Source of the DNA: Ahrensia kielensis DSM 5890
GTDB taxonomy: Bacteria > Pseudomonadota > Alphaproteobacteria > Rhizobiales > Rhizobiaceae
Length of the DNA: 64,000 nucleotides
Direction of reading: 5' to 3'
Assembly: GCF_000374465.1 (NCBI RefSeq)
Contig: NZ_KB894528.1
Span: forward strand, 109,022-173,021
This document shows, piece by piece, positions 26,511 through 35,372 of the stretch. A program made the translations under genes and the position numbers. The notes below the pieces were generated by a model. That model was not told the DNA's origin. It saw only the letters and a program-made list of their open reading frames with translations, and ran no database searches. Position 1 is the first letter of the stretch. Every line of letters begins with the position of its first letter.

Positions 26511-26717
26511 ATGAACGAGAATAAACCTTGGTACCTATCAAAAACGATTTGGGCAGCCTTAGTCAGCATTATCGCTACGTTAGCCGCTTTCTTTGGCATC
26601 ACAATTGATGATGGTTTGCGCGAGAGCTTAAGCAGCGGACTTTTGCAGTTGGTAACAGCAATTGCAGGTATTATTACAATCTTTGGACGGGTTTCTGCTT
26701 CAACAAAAATTTCTTAA
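26511..26717 (+). CDS. small holin-like membrane protein at the end of the GTA cluster
   Basis: A 68-residue protein with two hydrophobic segments (about 11-31 and 43-62) separated by a charged turn (TIDDGLRES), the size and topology of class II holins. It follows g15 by 24 bases with AAAGGAAT as ribosome site and on the same strand. Holins release cell-wall enzymes for lysis. In R. capsulatus the GTA lysis genes lie elsewhere, so a holin-like gene attached to g15 is worth noting; identification rests on size, topology and place only. Confidence 0.6.
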   Translation: MNENKPWYLSKTIWAALVSIIATLAAFFGITIDDGLRESLSSGLLQLVTAIAGIITIFGRVSASTKIS

Positions 26718-26776
26718 ATAAATTGACGTGCGAGCGTTCATGTCCCATTCAGGCAGATAATTGTATATGTGGTGTC

Positions 26777-27043
26777 ATGATGAGAAAATTATTTAAATAT
26801 ACCATGTCAGCCGCGCTCAGCTTGAGTGCCATGAGCTATTCAGCGCAAAGTGCGCAAGCAATAGAACTTGCCGCAGACAATTGTTTTGCGGCAGGGCAGC
26901 AATATGCAGCACGGCAAGCTTCAACACTTGTTGCTGCTGAGGCTACAACACAAGGTGGCCGGAATGTGTGTAAGGTCGTTATTCTTACACAAGCGAGTAA
27001 TGGTGAACGACCTAAACGGGAAGTCGCTTATATACCGCAATAA
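26777..27043 (+). CDS. feuN: small periplasmic protein, FeuN-like inhibitor of FeuQ
   Basis: An 88-residue precursor with a signal peptide (MMRKLFKYTMSAALSLSAM, cleavage after SAQA) and a short mature domain of about 58 residues with two cysteines (DNCFAAGQQ and RNVCKVVIL) that may form a disulfide. It lies 71 bases before feuP. In Sinorhizobium meliloti a similarly small periplasmic protein, FeuN, encoded next to feuP, damps the FeuQ kinase and is essential because FeuPQ overactivity is harmful. Position, size, export signal and the neighbours all fit. I start at the first of two adjacent ATGs; the open frame back to 26723 adds residues before the signal peptide. Confidence 0.75.
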   Translation: MMRKLFKYTMSAALSLSAMSYSAQSAQAIELAADNCFAAGQQYAARQASTLVAAEATTQGGRNVCKVVILTQASNGERPKREVAYIPQ

Positions 27044-27114
27044 TAGCACCTTGAGTGTGCTCTAGATTTCATCTTTGATGATGAACAACAAGAGAATCAT
27101 TACGGGGGAGCTTT

Positions 27115-27801
27115 ATGCGCATTCTGGTTGTCGAAGACGATGCTGATCTAAACCGCCAACTTAAGCAGGCGCTAGAGGATGCCGGATATGTCGTTGATAC
27201 GGCTAGTGATGGCGAAGAGGGGCATTATCTAGGTGATACAGAGCCCTATGATTGTGTCGTTCTCGATATAGGTCTGCCCCAGATGGACGGCATAAGCGTT
27301 TTACAGCGCTGGCGTGAAGATGGCCGTTCAATGCCGGTCTTAATTTTGACTGCCCGTGACCGCTGGAGTGACAAAGTATCTGGCATCGATGCTGGTGCCG
27401 ATGATTATGTCACCAAACCTTTCCATATTGAAGAGATCTTAGCGCGGGTAAGGGCTCTTATCCGGCGTGCAGCCGGTCATGCTTCCTCAGAATTGCGGTG
27501 TGGTCCACTAAGCGTTGATGTGAAAGCATCAAAGGCGGTTGTCGATGGGGTAACCCTTAAACTCACATCCCATGAATTTAGGCTGCTATCTTATTTAATT
27601 CATCACCAGTCAGAGGTTGTGTCACGTACCGAATTGACTGAGCATATGTATGATCAGGATTTTGATCGCGACTCCAATACTGTTGAAGTGTTCGTTGGGC
27701 GTTTGCGCAAGAAACTAGGACATAATTTGATTGAGACCGTAAGGGGGCTTGGTTATCGGATGGCCGATCCCTCATCGAAAGAAACCAAGGACTTGAAATA
27801 G
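27115..27801 (+). CDS. feuP: response regulator FeuP (OmpR/PhoB type)
   Basis: A 228-residue response regulator. The receiver has the acidic pair E7/D8-D9, phospho-acceptor D51 in VVLDIGLPQMDG, T79 and K101 in DDYVTKPF. A winged-helix OmpR-type DNA-binding domain follows (KLTSHEFRLLSYLIHH, SNTVEVFVGRLRKKLG). The sequence closely resembles rhizobial FeuP, which controls osmoadaptation and cyclic glucan export in Sinorhizobium. A strong GGGGGAG ribosome site precedes the ATG. The kinase gene follows after two bases. Confidence 0.92.
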   Translation: MRILVVEDDADLNRQLKQALEDAGYVVDTASDGEEGHYLGDTEPYDCVVLDIGLPQMDGISVLQRWREDGRSMPVLILTARDRWSDKVSGIDAGADDYVTKPFHIEEILARVRALIRRAAGHASSELRCGPLSVDVKASKAVVDGVTLKLTSHEFRLLSYLIHHQSEVVSRTELTEHMYDQDFDRDSNTVEVFVGRLRKKLGHNLIETVRGLGYRMADPSSKETKDLK

Positions 27802-27803
27802 GC

Positions 27804-29180
27804 ATGAAAGCCTTTTCGCTCACACGCAGGGTTACCATACTATCCAGCGCGTGGACCGTGCTGGCTATTGTAATCTTAGGTTGGCTATTGTTGGCGCAGT
27901 TTAAAGCGGGAGCAGAAAGAAACTTTTCCGAGCTGCAGCAAGCACAACTTTTCTCGTTAATTGGTGCCGTTGATATTAACGAAAATGGTAATTTGACTGG
28001 CGCGCCTAACCTTGGCGAAAACAGTTTTCTAGCACCTGAATCAGGCTGGTTCTGGCGTGTTGAAATTATCGGCGACACAGCCAATAGTGCTCTTGAATCG
28101 CCATCGCTTAGTGGCTTTACCTTTCCGCGTCCTGATTTGATCAGCGTCCCCTATGATAATCAGTTTGTTCGTACATATTTTGTGAATGGACCAAAGAAAC
28201 TTAAAATTCGTGTCAAAGAATCAGAAATTGATCTGGGCGAAGGGCGCATTGCGTTGTTTCAAGTTGGCGGCAATCAAAGCGAATTCGAACGGGGGATTCG
28301 TGACTTCGCACTAAATGCTGCTGGCTTATTGAGTGCTTTTGGTTTCGGCGTCGTTGTCATAAATGTGCTGGTCATTCTGTTTGGTTTAAAACCGCTTGAT
28401 CGCATACGCATTGCTCTCGGAGAAATCCGTGATGGACGCGCCGATAAGCTCAGCGGCGATTTTCCAACAGAGCTGGAGCCTATGATTTCCGAGATGAATA
28501 CGCTCGTTGAGAACAACAAACGCATTGTTGAGCGAGCAAGAACACAAGTCGGCAATCTTGCTCATTCTCTTAAAACACCCATTGCGGTGCTTCAAAATGA
28601 AGGCCGCTCCGACACGCCTGTTTCTTCGCAAATTGTGAGAGCGCAAGCCGCATCAATGCAATTGCAGGTCGAGCACTACCTAAACCGTGCGCGTATAGCG
28701 GCACAACAAGGCAGCTTGACGTTCCGCACTGACATTATTCAAGCAATTGAACGCATGGCCAAAGTCATGCGAAAACTTAATCCTGATTTGGCAATCAAAG
28801 TAGACATAAGCGCTGATCAGTTATTGTTTGCTGGTGAAAAAGAGGATTTTGAAGAAATTCTTGGAAACCTTGTTGAAAATGCATGTAAATGGGCCTCTGG
28901 AAAAGTTTTAATAAGCGCTCGCTTGGATGCGCGTAATGATTCAGAGCGGCCTTGGATTATACTTGGCGTGGAAGATGATGGTGAAGGAATTCCGCAGGAT
29001 GGTTATGAAAAAGCGCTCAAGCGGGGACAGCGCTTAGATGAAAAAGTGCCAGGTACAGGGTTAGGACTTTCGATCGTGAATGATACAGCTATCGCTTATG
29101 GCGGCGATGTTGTGCTTGGCAAAAGCGATCTTGGCGGGCTGCAAGTATTTGTGCATTTGCCCGCTGTAAACAGTAATTAG
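27804..29180 (+). CDS. feuQ: sensor histidine kinase FeuQ
   Basis: A 458-residue kinase partner of FeuP. Membrane segments lie at about 13-33 and 172-194 with a periplasmic sensor domain of about 135 residues between them, where FeuN would act. A HAMP-like region leads to the dimerisation domain with H254 in NLAHSLKTPIAVLQ. The ATPase domain has NLVENACKWA (N box), DDGEGI and GTGLGLSIV (G boxes). The PhoQ/FeuQ type SLKTP H-box supports the assignment. Two bases separate it from feuP. Confidence 0.92.
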   Translation: MKAFSLTRRVTILSSAWTVLAIVILGWLLLAQFKAGAERNFSELQQAQLFSLIGAVDINENGNLTGAPNLGENSFLAPESGWFWRVEIIGDTANSALESPSLSGFTFPRPDLISVPYDNQFVRTYFVNGPKKLKIRVKESEIDLGEGRIALFQVGGNQSEFERGIRDFALNAAGLLSAFGFGVVVINVLVILFGLKPLDRIRIALGEIRDGRADKLSGDFPTELEPMISEMNTLVENNKRIVERARTQVGNLAHSLKTPIAVLQNEGRSDTPVSSQIVRAQAASMQLQVEHYLNRARIAAQQGSLTFRTDIIQAIERMAKVMRKLNPDLAIKVDISADQLLFAGEKEDFEEILGNLVENACKWASGKVLISARLDARNDSERPWIILGVEDDGEGIPQDGYEKALKRGQRLDEKVPGTGLGLSIVNDTAIAYGGDVVLGKSDLGGLQVFVHLPAVNSN

Positions 29181-29253
29181 GCCACATTGTTGTCACGTAA
29201 CATTTGTCATAGAGAAGAATAAGATAGTAATGAAGTTTGGGTATTTGATAAAT

Positions 29254-29694
29254 ATGACATCGCTTCGACATTCATCTGTAATAGGAAGTGCCGCGCTTTT
29301 GATAGCGCTTGCGGGCTGCACCTCTACTGGGCTGAATACATCGCTAACGCCTTCTGTTTTGCCTCAAAAGACAAAGGTACTTGCTTCTGGTGAGTTAATT
29401 GCGGCTTTGGATGGCGGTTTGATCACGCGCTTAAAGGGCAATGAAGTTGTGCGCGGCGATAAATCTATAGCCCTTCAAAACGAATATCTCGCGCTTGAAT
29501 ATACGGCACCCGGCGAGGCTGTGTTATGGCAAGGTAAAACGCTTTCTGGGCGCATCGTGCCTTCGCAGCCCTATAGGGTCGGTTCGCAAGACTGCCGCCA
29601 ATATGAACATACTGTGGTTGATCGCGGTGTGGAATCATCGGTCAAAGGAACGGCTTGCCGAAATGAGGGTGGTAGTTGGTCGCTCTTGAGCTGA
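29254..29694 (+). CDS. outer-membrane surface lipoprotein (RT0821/Lpp0805 family)
   Basis: A 146-residue lipoprotein. A signal peptide ends in the lipobox LIALAGC with the lipidated cysteine at residue 22. The C-terminal domain (VGSQDCRQYEHTVVDRG then KGTACRNEGGSWSLL) is typical of the 17-kDa-antigen-like RT0821/Lpp0805 family. I start at the ATG at 29254; a frame from 29230 adds eight residues. It lies 73 bases after feuQ. Function unknown; likely an outer-membrane structural lipoprotein. Confidence 0.85.
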   Translation: MTSLRHSSVIGSAALLIALAGCTSTGLNTSLTPSVLPQKTKVLASGELIAALDGGLITRLKGNEVVRGDKSIALQNEYLALEYTAPGEAVLWQGKTLSGRIVPSQPYRVGSQDCRQYEHTVVDRGVESSVKGTACRNEGGSWSLLS

Positions 29695-29780
29695 TTGTTA
29701 CCAGCCGCATTTCACGGCATCTTTGTCGCACCTAGTCGAATTTACTTGGTATTTTGAACGACGAGTGCATATCTGCAGCC

Positions 29781-30962
29781 ATGATTTTCTGGATTTTAAT
29801 TACTGTACTAACGCTTACTGTTTTGATTCTGGCTTTTTGGCCTGCTTTTTCACAAGCAAACCAAGGCGACAATGTCGATAATCAGGTTGCTGATTTCGAA
29901 CACGATATCGCAGTTTATAAGGATCAGCTGACAGAATTGGATGCGGAACTGGCGAGCGGCGTTTTCTCTAAAGATGATGCAAAGCAGGCACGTGTTGAAA
30001 TTGTTCGGCGGCTTTTAGCGGCTGAAGACAAGCTGGGGTCTAAAAAATCAGATACGCATATGCGGCGTGATCATGTCTTCGGTAATCGCATTCTAGGCGC
30101 TGTGGCGATTATCTTTATACCGGGCTTATCGCTGCTGATGTATACCTCACTTGGCTCCCCAACGATTGAGGCACAACCGCTGGCTGCCCGCCTTGAGATG
30201 ATAAAAAAAGCGGAAGCAGAATCAACAAAAGAAAATAAACAACTGGTTCAGCTTGTTGAGCGCGCAGAGAGCCACTTGGCAGAAAATCCGGAAGATGGCC
30301 GCGGCTGGGATGTGCTAGCGCCTGTGTATTTTCGTTTGGGGCAGGGCGCAAAGGCAGCTGATGCCTATCGCAACGCCATACGGCTGCTGGGCGAAAGCGC
30401 ACCGCGACTTGCTGGCTTAGGCGAAGTGTTATCGGCCCAAGCTGGCGGTGCCGTGACAGCTGAAGCCGAAGCGCTTTTTCAACAAGCCGTGACGCTAGAG
30501 CCTTCAAATGGTCGCGCATTGTATTATATTGGCTTGAGAAATGCTCAAGCAGGGCGTCCAGATGATGCTGCCCGTCAATGGAACCTCATTGTGAATAATG
30601 AAAACATTGATGGAAATTGGCGCGTCGTCGCTGCACAAAGCATGGCACGTTTGGCAGGGCAAAAAGCCATTGATCTGCCCGGACCAGACAAGCAGGCAGT
30701 CGAAGACGCCGAGCAGATGAATGAAGTAGATCGGCAAGAAATGATTGCCGGTATGGTCGAGCAACTCGATAGCCGCCTTCAAAGCAATGTCGGCACGGTT
30801 GAAGAGTGGCAACGATTGATCCGTGCGCGCATGGTCTTAAATCAAAGAGATGAAGCTGTTGCAGCCGTGAAGCGTGCTATAGCTGCCTTTGCAGATGAGC
30901 CACAAAAACAATTACAAATTCAGTCTTTTGCAAAAGATATTGGTTTGAAAGAAATACAATAA
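29781..30962 (+). CDS. ccmI: cytochrome c biogenesis protein CcmI (CycH)
   Basis: A 393-residue CcmI. Two membrane segments (about 2-20 and 96-115) flank a cytoplasmic loop with a coiled coil (KDQLTELDAELASG), followed by a periplasmic TPR domain (RGWDVLAPVYFRLGQGAKAA; ALYYIGLRNAQAGRPDDAA). CcmI holds apocytochrome c for ligation to haem by CcmF/H. I start at the ATG at 29781, just before the first membrane segment; the upstream GTG-type frame from 29754 lacks support. First gene of ccmIEFH, 12 bases from ccmE. Confidence 0.92.
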   Translation: MIFWILITVLTLTVLILAFWPAFSQANQGDNVDNQVADFEHDIAVYKDQLTELDAELASGVFSKDDAKQARVEIVRRLLAAEDKLGSKKSDTHMRRDHVFGNRILGAVAIIFIPGLSLLMYTSLGSPTIEAQPLAARLEMIKKAEAESTKENKQLVQLVERAESHLAENPEDGRGWDVLAPVYFRLGQGAKAADAYRNAIRLLGESAPRLAGLGEVLSAQAGGAVTAEAEALFQQAVTLEPSNGRALYYIGLRNAQAGRPDDAARQWNLIVNNENIDGNWRVVAAQSMARLAGQKAIDLPGPDKQAVEDAEQMNEVDRQEMIAGMVEQLDSRLQSNVGTVEEWQRLIRARMVLNQRDEAVAAVKRAIAAFADEPQKQLQIQSFAKDIGLKEIQ

Positions 30963-30974
30963 GGGCGGAAGAAA

Positions 30975-31424
30975 ATGTCAATGACACGCAAACAAAAGCG
31001 TTCAATTGTTATCTTTGGTGCCTTGGGCACACTGGCTGTTGCCGTTGCACTCGTGCTGACGGCACTGAGTGAACAAGTGACCTTTTTCCGCACACCTTCG
31101 GATTTAGTAAATGTCATACCGAATGAAAGTTCACGTGTGCGCCTTGGCGGCGTTGTCGTTGAAGGTTCAGTCGATAGCTCCTCGGGCGATGGTGTGACAT
31201 TCGCAGTGGAGGATGCAAATGCAGCGTTGAAAGTGCGTTATGCAGGCATCTTGCCGGATTTATTTCGCGAAGGACAGGGTATCGTGGCCGAAGGTATCAT
31301 GGGGCCCGATGGTACATTTTCTGCTGATACAGTTCTTGCCAAGCATGATGAAACATACATGCCGCGAGAGGTCGCAGACAGCTTGAAAGAGCAGGGCTAC
31401 TGGAAGGGTGATGAGACACAATGA
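30975..31424 (+). CDS. ccmE: haem chaperone CcmE (CycJ)
   Basis: A 149-residue periplasmic, membrane-anchored protein that covalently carries haem on the way from CcmC to CcmF. One N-terminal membrane segment (about 12-31) precedes an OB-fold domain. The haem-binding histidine is H124 and the adjacent tyrosine Y128 in LAKHDETYMP. Its stop overlaps the ccmF ATG (ATGA). AGGGCGGAAG upstream gives a ribosome site. Confidence 0.95.
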   Translation: MSMTRKQKRSIVIFGALGTLAVAVALVLTALSEQVTFFRTPSDLVNVIPNESSRVRLGGVVVEGSVDSSSGDGVTFAVEDANAALKVRYAGILPDLFREGQGIVAEGIMGPDGTFSADTVLAKHDETYMPREVADSLKEQGYWKGDETQ

Positions 31425-33424
31425 TTGTTGAACTTGGACATTATGCTCTTGTTCTGGCCTTTGCTTTAGCATTGGCACAAATGATATTGCCTTATGCTGG
31501 ACTGCGTAATGGTGATCGTCGATTTATCGCCGTTGCTCCATCCTTATCGATTGCGACTTTTCTGACAATTGCCTTTGCATTTGGCGCCTTGACTTGGGCC
31601 TATGTTACGTCTGATTTTTCGGTCAAGAATGTGTGGGAAAACTCCTATTCTGCGAAACCTTTGCTTTATAAATTTACGGGCGTTTGGGGCAACCATGAAG
31701 GCTCAATGCTGCTTTGGGTGCTAATTCTTGCTCTCTTTGGTGCGTTGGTTGCTTTGTTTGGGAATAATTTGCCTGCCCGTTTGAAAGCGGGCGTCTTGGC
31801 AACGCAGGGCGCGATTACCGTTGCGTTTACGGCTTTTCTTCTTTTGACCTCAAACCCGTTTATTCGCTTGGTGCCTGCACCCCTTGAAGGGCAAGACCTC
31901 AATCCGATTTTGCAAGATATTGGTTTGGCTATCCATCCGCCATTGCTTTATCTTGGCTATGTTGGATTTTCGATCTGCTTTTCATTTGCGATCACAGCTT
32001 TGATTGAAGGCCGCATTGATGCAGCTTGGGCACGTTGGGTCCGCCCATGGACTTTAACCGCATGGCTCTTTTTAACCGCCGGCATCGCTATGGGCTCATA
32101 TTGGGCTTATTACGAATTGGGTTGGGGCGGCTGGTGGTTCTGGGACCCCGTTGAAAACGCATCCTTTATGCCTTGGCTCGTCGGTACAGCACTTCTCCAT
32201 TCAGCATTGGTTATGGAAAAGCGTGAAGCGCTAAAAGTATGGACAATTCTGCTGTCTATTCTTGCGTTCTCATTCTCTCTTTTGGGCACTTTCCTTGTTC
32301 GCTCTGGCGTTTTGACATCCGTACATTCCTTCGCCAATGACCCATCGCGGGGATTGTTTATCTTATTCATTCTTATCGCCTTTATCGGCGGTGCATTAGT
32401 GCTTTTTGCCATGCGTGCTTCGACGCTAAAGAATGGCGGCATGTTTCATCCGATCTCTCGTGAAGGCGCGCTTGTTTTAAACAATTTGTTTTTAACAACG
32501 GCTGCAGCAACCGTATTGGTTGGCACGCTATATCCCCTTTTGGTTGAAGCGGTTTCCGGTGAGAAAATCTCTGTCGGCGCGCCTTACTTCAACATGACAT
32601 TCGCACCGCTGATGATCCCTCTGCTAATCGCGGTTCCTTTTGGACCGTTTCTGGCTTGGAAGCGGGGTAATCTTTATGGAGCGTTTGAAAGGCTCTGGGT
32701 TGCTGGCGGACTATCGCTGTTCGCTGCCCTCGTGTTCGCCTATTTCATATATGGAGCACCAATTTTGGCTGTTTTAGCCTTTGCAATGGCATTCTGGTTG
32801 ATCTTTGGTGCGCTTGCCGACCTTTGGGCAAAAACAGGTTTGCCGAAAGCAAAACCAAACGTGGCATGGGCGCGCCTTAAAGGATTGCCGCGTTCGGCAT
32901 GGGGAGGCGCATTAGCGCATGCTGGCGTTGGTATAACAACGCTTGGCATCGTTGCTGTCACAACATTTGAAGACGAAACCGTTTTGCGTATGGCGCCGGG
33001 GCAAACAACACAATTTGTTGGCTTTGACATGAAGTTCGAAGAACTCAAAGCCTATCAGGGTCCCAACTATACCTTCGAACAGGCCGTGTTTACGGTAATG
33101 CGAAACGGTAAGATTGTTGGCGAGGTTAAGCCGGAAAAGCGCATTTATACGGCAAACGGCCAACCGACAACTGAAGCCGGCATCTTAACGAGCGCATTCA
33201 ATCAGTTCTATGTGTCATTGGGCGATAAAGCAGAAGGTAGCGATGAGATAGTCGTGCGTATTTGGTGGAAGCCGATGATTACGCTGATTTGGTTGGGGTG
33301 TCTCATGATGACTATTGCGGGCGTCATTTCTCTTTCTGATCGCCGATTGCGCATCGGTGCACCTGTTGCTGCTAAGCTGCGCCAAAAGCCAATGTCGCAA
33401 AGCTCATCGGGGGCGGCTGAATGA
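31421..33424 (+). CDS. ccmF: haem lyase subunit CcmF (CycK)
   Basis: A 667-residue polytopic protein with about 14-15 membrane segments. The tryptophan-rich WWD motif is present as WGGWWFWDPVENASFMPWL near residue 238, and flanking histidines in conserved positions (WGNHEGSMLLW near 88; AIHPPLLYLGY near 170) are consistent with haem ligation. CcmF attaches haem to the CXXCH motif of apocytochromes together with CcmH and CcmI. It overlaps both ccmE and ccmH by four bases. Confidence 0.95.
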   Translation: MIVELGHYALVLAFALALAQMILPYAGLRNGDRRFIAVAPSLSIATFLTIAFAFGALTWAYVTSDFSVKNVWENSYSAKPLLYKFTGVWGNHEGSMLLWVLILALFGALVALFGNNLPARLKAGVLATQGAITVAFTAFLLLTSNPFIRLVPAPLEGQDLNPILQDIGLAIHPPLLYLGYVGFSICFSFAITALIEGRIDAAWARWVRPWTLTAWLFLTAGIAMGSYWAYYELGWGGWWFWDPVENASFMPWLVGTALLHSALVMEKREALKVWTILLSILAFSFSLLGTFLVRSGVLTSVHSFANDPSRGLFILFILIAFIGGALVLFAMRASTLKNGGMFHPISREGALVLNNLFLTTAAATVLVGTLYPLLVEAVSGEKISVGAPYFNMTFAPLMIPLLIAVPFGPFLAWKRGNLYGAFERLWVAGGLSLFAALVFAYFIYGAPILAVLAFAMAFWLIFGALADLWAKTGLPKAKPNVAWARLKGLPRSAWGGALAHAGVGITTLGIVAVTTFEDETVLRMAPGQTTQFVGFDMKFEELKAYQGPNYTFEQAVFTVMRNGKIVGEVKPEKRIYTANGQPTTEAGILTSAFNQFYVSLGDKAEGSDEIVVRIWWKPMITLIWLGCLMMTIAGVISLSDRRLRIGAPVAAKLRQKPMSQSSSGAAE

Positions 33425-33897
33425 TTATCCGCTTTCTATTAAGTTGCGTCTTGGCGCTATTATTGTCTGCGGCGCCGTCTTTTGCCGTTAATCCAGACGA
33501 AATTCTAGGCAACCCACAGCTTGAGCAAAGAGCGCGTGACATTTCAGCAAATCTTCGCTGCCTTGTTTGCCAAAACCAATCCATTGACGATTCCGATGCA
33601 GAGCTTGCACGCGATTTACGTGTCATCGTGCGCGAGCGCTTGGTATCAGGTGATACAGACGCGCAGGTGATGGATTATGTTGTCGATCGCTATGGTGAGT
33701 TCGTTTTGCTAAGGCCTGCATTCTCTGCGCGTAATATTCTCTTATGGGGCACACCCATATTTGTATTAATCTTGGGCGGGGTTGCCGCTTTCGCCTATAG
33801 CAGGCGATATAGCTCTAGCGCGAGCGGGCCAGTCTCGCTTACTCATGAAGAAGAAGAACGCCTTAACAAACTTTTGGGCGACGAAGACGATAAATAA
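33421..33897 (+). CDS. ccmH: cytochrome c maturation protein CcmH (CycL)
   Basis: A 158-residue protein with a signal peptide (cleavage near residue 22), the thiol motif LRCLVCQ (C47 and C50), a C-terminal membrane segment (about 104-123) and a charged cytoplasmic tail. CcmH reduces or holds the cysteines of the apocytochrome haem motif. Its ATG overlaps the ccmF stop. Last gene of the ccm operon. Confidence 0.94.
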   Translation: MIIRFLLSCVLALLLSAAPSFAVNPDEILGNPQLEQRARDISANLRCLVCQNQSIDDSDAELARDLRVIVRERLVSGDTDAQVMDYVVDRYGEFVLLRPAFSARNILLWGTPIFVLILGGVAAFAYSRRYSSSASGPVSLTHEEEERLNKLLGDEDDK

Positions 33898-33971
33898 CTG
33901 CTCTCAAAAGTTTGAGGTGTAGGTTACTGTAACTGTCGCTAGTATGCCGAAAGTTCAAACTGAGGTGTATT

Positions 33972-35192
33972 ATGGCTACTGAGAAACGCGAATTTAAATC
34001 TATCTCTGGTGAAATGCTTGCTGCACGATTTGATCGACCAGATGGCAAGATTCGCGGTTATGCGCTTTTTGCGCATTGTTTCACTTGCACAAAAGATATT
34101 CTCGCTGCACGGCGTATCGCCACGCATCTTGCGCGTCTTGGCGTTGCTGTGCTGCGATTTGACTTTACTGGCCTTGGTTCCAGTCAGGGTGAGTTTGCCA
34201 ATACTAGTTTTGCATCCAATGTCGAAGATTTGGTCAAAGCGGCAGAATATATGCGCGAACAGGGAGAAGCACCGTCTATACTGATAGGACATTCCTTGGG
34301 TGGTGCGGCGGTATTAGCAGCAGCAACAGAAATTCCAGACATTAAAGGCGTTGTCACAATTGGCGCACCTGCCGATGCCGAACATGTGCTCCATATGTTT
34401 GATGAAAAAATATCGGAAATCGAAGAAAACGGTGTGGCAGAGGTCCTTCTTGCTGGGCGAAAAATGAAGATCGGTAAAAGCTTTTTAGAAGCTGCGCGTG
34501 ATACAAACTTGCTGGATAAAGTCGCAAAAATTAGAGCTTCGCTATTGATTATGCATTCACCCATCGACCAGACCGTAGGGGTTGATAATGCGGCACGGAT
34601 TTTTGTGGCTGCAAAACATCCCAAATCTTTCATATCTCTTGATCGTGCGGATCATCTTTTGTCAGTAGAGGAAGATGCAGAGTTCGCATCTGAAATGATC
34701 TCGGCATGGGCAACAAAATTATTGCCTAAAGATGCACCGCAAGGTGTGGCCGAAATCGAGCATATACGTGTCAAAGAAACGCGTGACAGCAAATTTCAAA
34801 ATACGGTTCAGACAGGCCGTCATCGATTTTTCGCTGATGAACCCCAATCGGTTGGCGGCGCTGATTCTGGCCCAAGCCCTTATGATTTATTGGGGGCGGC
34901 ACTTGGTGCTTGCACGTCGATGACACTGCGCATGTATGCTGATTTTAAGAAGCTGGACCTTGGTGCCGTGACCGTCGATGTCAGTCATAAAAAAGTTCAT
35001 TTTAAAGACTGTCAGGAATGCACGCAAAGTGAACAGCAAAAATCAGGCAAAGTAGATCGCTTTGAACGTCATATTTCGATAGAGGGAAAAATCTCCCCTG
35101 AAATAGCTGATAAAATTGTCGAAATAGCTAATAAATGCCCAGTTCATAAGACTTTGGAGCAAGGTGCAAAAGTTGTAACTAAGGTCAATTAA
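33972..35192 (+). CDS. bifunctional alpha/beta hydrolase-OsmC fusion protein
   Basis: A 406-residue cytosolic fusion. Residues 1-255 form an alpha/beta hydrolase with the nucleophile elbow GHSLGGAA (serine near 101) and a late Asp/His (HSPIDQTVG and DRADHLLS). Residues 265-405 form an OsmC-like peroxiredoxin domain with two conserved cysteines: one in LGAALGACTSMTLRMYA and the other in ANKCPVHKTLE. OsmC proteins reduce organic hydroperoxides. The fused architecture is known in many proteobacteria. AACTGAGGTG precedes the ATG. It sits between the ccm operon and degP, alone on its transcription unit with an upstream gap of 74 bases. Confidence 0.92.
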   Translation: MATEKREFKSISGEMLAARFDRPDGKIRGYALFAHCFTCTKDILAARRIATHLARLGVAVLRFDFTGLGSSQGEFANTSFASNVEDLVKAAEYMREQGEAPSILIGHSLGGAAVLAAATEIPDIKGVVTIGAPADAEHVLHMFDEKISEIEENGVAEVLLAGRKMKIGKSFLEAARDTNLLDKVAKIRASLLIMHSPIDQTVGVDNAARIFVAAKHPKSFISLDRADHLLSVEEDAEFASEMISAWATKLLPKDAPQGVAEIEHIRVKETRDSKFQNTVQTGRHRFFADEPQSVGGADSGPSPYDLLGAALGACTSMTLRMYADFKKLDLGAVTVDVSHKKVHFKDCQECTQSEQQKSGKVDRFERHISIEGKISPEIADKIVEIANKCPVHKTLEQGAKVVTKVN

Positions 35193-35372
35193 ACAGCTGC
35201 TCTATGAATAAATATGGCTGAATGATGGTGCTAATATTACAGTTATTTCATGCTTTGGAAAGGTTGCTGCAATGTGAGACTCGATATCAATGACCATACA
35301 AGGAGCGTGAAAGTTCGCATTCTTTGACTGGATCAACACCTGACCTCCAGCAGGTATATTCGAGGAATTACA

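Larger units (their letters stand above)
16081..26717 (+). mobile_element. degenerate Rhodobacter-type gene transfer agent (GTA) cluster
   Basis: A head-to-tail run of genes in the order of the Rhodobacter capsulatus GTA: g1, terminase g2, portal g3, g3.5, protease g4, capsid g5, then directly the 3' part of g12, followed by g13, g14 and g15 and a holin-like gene. GTAs package random host DNA and are vertically inherited domesticated phage relatives. Here the C-terminal part of the capsid, g6 (connector), g7 (stopper), g8 (tail terminator), g9 (tail tube), g10, g11 (tape measure) and about two thirds of g12 are gone, so infectious particles cannot be formed from this locus. The remaining genes have open frames. 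No integrase or attachment sites are visible. Confidence 0.9.

Noticed and set aside
16081..26717. Ordinary complete prophage
   Set aside because: No integrase, repressor, replication genes or att repeats; the gene order and sequences are those of a Rhodobacter-type GTA, with a deletion.
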